Below are positions 5,627-6,635 of a stretch of 6,635 bases of DNA, piece after piece. The notes beneath the pieces were generated by a model that saw nothing but the letters and a program-made list of their open reading frames with translations, did no database searches and was not told where the DNA came from. The DNA comes from Bacillota bacterium (lineage in GTDB: Bacteria; Bacillota; Clostridia; Christensenellales; Aristaeellaceae): positions 1-6,635 of the forward strand of contig JAEWRJ010000067.1 of assembly GCA_023460055.1 (NCBI GenBank). Reading direction: 5' to 3'. How positions within the stretch are numbered: the first letter of the stretch is position 1; the number at the start of each line of letters is the position of its first letter. The translations under genes were made by a program, and so were the position numbers.

Positions 5627-5775
5627 GCGAAGAGCGGCCTGCGGCCGCGCGAAAAGGCGGCTGCGCCGCCGCGAAGCAATGGCGAAGGGGTTGCCGGAGA
5701 TTCCCGCGCAGCCCCTTTGCGTCTGCGAAGCAGACTCTTTGCCATCGTTTCGCGCGGCCAAAGGCCGCGTTTCGC
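5627..5775. repeat. 149-bp palindromic element with 28-bp terminal inverted repeats and triloop hairpins
   Basis: The ends 5627-5654 and 5748-5775 are inverted copies matching at 24 of 28 positions, and each contains its own hairpin: GCGGCC-TGC-GGCCGC (5634-5648) and GCGGCC-AAA-GGCCGC (5754-5768). Inside lie GGCGGC-TGC-GCCGCC (5656-5670), GTCTGC-GAA-GCAGAC (5721-5735) and a longer stem pairing 5682-5690 with 5712-5720. An outer stem pairs 5671-5683 with 5741-5753 (11 of 13). The word GCGAA recurs in both orientations. It fills the gap between two convergent genes, beginning 3 nt after one stop codon and ending 8 nt before the other. It resembles REP/BIME-type or MITE-like interspersed elements and could also terminate transcription from both sides. 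Copy number in the genome cannot be known from here. Confidence 0.75.
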
Positions 5776-5782
5776 CTCAGCC

Positions 5783-6635
5783 TCAGCCCTCTGCTTGCTC
5801 TCTCATAAACAGGATCGCCAGCGAATACAGCGGCACGCATTTGTATGACCGGGGATCTCTGCCTGTGATGCGGGTGAGCTTGTTGAGCTTGTACTGCAGG
5901 GTGTTTTTATGGATAAAGTGCGCGTCAGCCGCGCGGCTGATCGAGCCGTCCATCTGATAGAGGGTCTTGACCAACCCGGCGTATTCCGCGATCTCTTCCT
6001 CCGGTATGCCCCCAAAGACCCTTTGCACAAACAGGGCCTTGGCCGCGCTGCTGATATCATCCAAAAACAGCTCGTAGGTGATGTCATCATAAAACAGCAC
6101 CTGCCGCTCCGTCTGGGCGGCGCAGGCCTGCAGGGCTTTCATGGCCTTTTTCCAGGCCTGGTGAACGCCGGCATGGCCGATATCCGCAGCGCTGTCTATC
6201 CCGGCGAGCAGGCGCACCCGGAATTGGTCCATCACCCCCTGCATCAGGCGGTTAACAAAGCGCAGCATCCTTTCGTCATCCTGCGCGGGCAGGAGGAGGA
6301 TCATCACAGAGGCGGTCTTTGAAAAGATAGCGCCGGGAACATGCTCCAGGGCCTGGCGCACCCAGCGGTTGATGCTGTCGATGGTCTCCTGCCCGCGGGA
6401 ACTGTCGGCGTAACGCGTGATATCGGCAATGCGCAGCGCTGCCACGCGGCGGGACAGCGTGATATCGATCTCCTGCGCCTGGGCGCGCAGCAAGAAGGCG
6501 GGGTCATTCAGATGCTGATCGGTCATGATCCAGTCATCCAGAAAGCGCGTGCGGATGCGGCTTTCTATCTTTCTGCGCTGCTGCTCATCGCTTTCACGCA
6601 GCAGGATCTCAGTCATCTTCTTGATGATCTGGCCG
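5783..6635 (-). CDS. CdaR/PucR-type transcriptional regulator, 5' end cut by window edge
   Basis: At least 283 residues are present. The reading frame stays open through the right edge, with codons for GQIIKK preceding the internal methionine at 6616, so the N-terminus lies outside. Counting from that Met, residues 1-50 are a helical segment (MTEILLRESDEQQ) like the end of the CdaR sugar-diacid-recognition region. About 55-180 form a GGDEF-like PucR/CdaR domain (VAALRIADITRYA, VMILLLPA, VRLLAGID). About 215-272 form the C-terminal PucR-type helix-turn-helix: DGSISRAADAHFIHKNTLQYKLNKL, with the diagnostic HKNTLQYKL core, then TGRDPRSY. Relatives control uptake and breakdown of sugar acids such as glucarate or glycerate, or of purines. 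The target is unknown because the upstream neighbours are off-window. It converges on the secreted-protein gene. Confidence 0.88.
   Translation of the reverse strand, partial: GQIIKKMTEILLRESDEQQRRKIESRIRTRFLDDWIMTDQHLNDPAFLLRAQAQEIDITLSRRVAALRIADITRYADSSRGQETIDSINRWVRQALEHVPGAIFSKTASVMILLLPAQDDERMLRFVNRLMQGVMDQFRVRLLAGIDSAADIGHAGVHQAWKKAMKALQACAAQTERQVLFYDDITYELFLDDISSAAKALFVQRVFGGIPEEEIAEYAGLVKTLYQMDGSISRAADAHFIHKNTLQYKLNKLTRITGRDPRSYKCVPLYSLAILFMREQAEG

Noticed and set aside
5627..5775. CRISPR array
   Set aside because: The repeats are inverted, irregularly spaced and hairpin-forming, with no uniform direct repeats and spacers and no cas genes.
5625..5957. Plus-strand open frame starting right after the secreted-protein stop codon
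   Set aside because: It runs through the palindromic repeat and then antisense to the regulator; its composition reflects hairpins (RRAACGRAKRRLRRR), not a protein.
5909..6322. 137-codon plus-strand open frame
   Set aside because: It is antisense to the CdaR-type regulator, whose HTH and GGDEF-like domains are in the minus-strand frame.

Overview
The window looks like the chromosome of a GC-rich, anaerobic member of the Firmicutes (probably Clostridia; genus not determinable). Clues are strong GGAGG-type ribosome binding sites, a CdaR/PucR-type regulator, a small protein resembling the tail of the anaerobic ribonucleotide reductase NrdD, and a membrane-anchored HlyD-type adaptor with no outer-membrane partner in sight. 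Most of the DNA is visibly about 60% G+C (37 of 60 bases in 3241-3300). The block from about 510 to 2530 is AT-rich (21 of 60 in 1741-1800), which suggests horizontal acquisition.

Layout. 33-509 (+): YbaK/EbsC-family aminoacyl-tRNA deacylase-like protein. 510-2532: AT-rich island with its own promoter and two overlapping + strand genes, an AAA_15-type (ABC/OLD-like) ATPase (601-1710) and a TOPRIM-like protein (1694-2440). This matches the ATPase plus TOPRIM layout of anti-phage modules such as PARIS (AriA/AriB), AbiL and RloA/RloB-like pairs, and is the best candidate for an accessory system here. 2533-3102 (-): two-gene operon with its own promoter, encoding an 88-residue protein whose C-terminus resembles the glycyl-radical tail of class III ribonucleotide reductase, followed by a CPYC glutaredoxin. 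3190-4593 (-): membrane-anchored HlyD/MFP-like protein with no transporter visible beside it. 4594-4880: divergent intergenic region with candidate promoters both ways. 4881-5624 (+): secreted protein of unknown function. 5627-5775: compact palindromic repeat element with 28-bp terminal inverted repeats and several triloop hairpins, lying between convergent genes. 5783 to the right edge (-): C-terminal part of a CdaR-type regulator, cut by the window end.

How the genes may work together. The ATPase and TOPRIM genes overlap by 17 nt and are probably translationally coupled; by family analogy the ATPase would sense or restrain and the TOPRIM protein would be the nuclease effector. The NrdD-tail-like protein and the glutaredoxin share a transcript, which suggests a shared redox or deoxynucleotide role under anaerobiosis. 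The adaptor and the secreted protein are divergently transcribed from one 287-nt region and might be co-regulated in the cell envelope. All family assignments come from motifs recognised by eye; no database search was possible.
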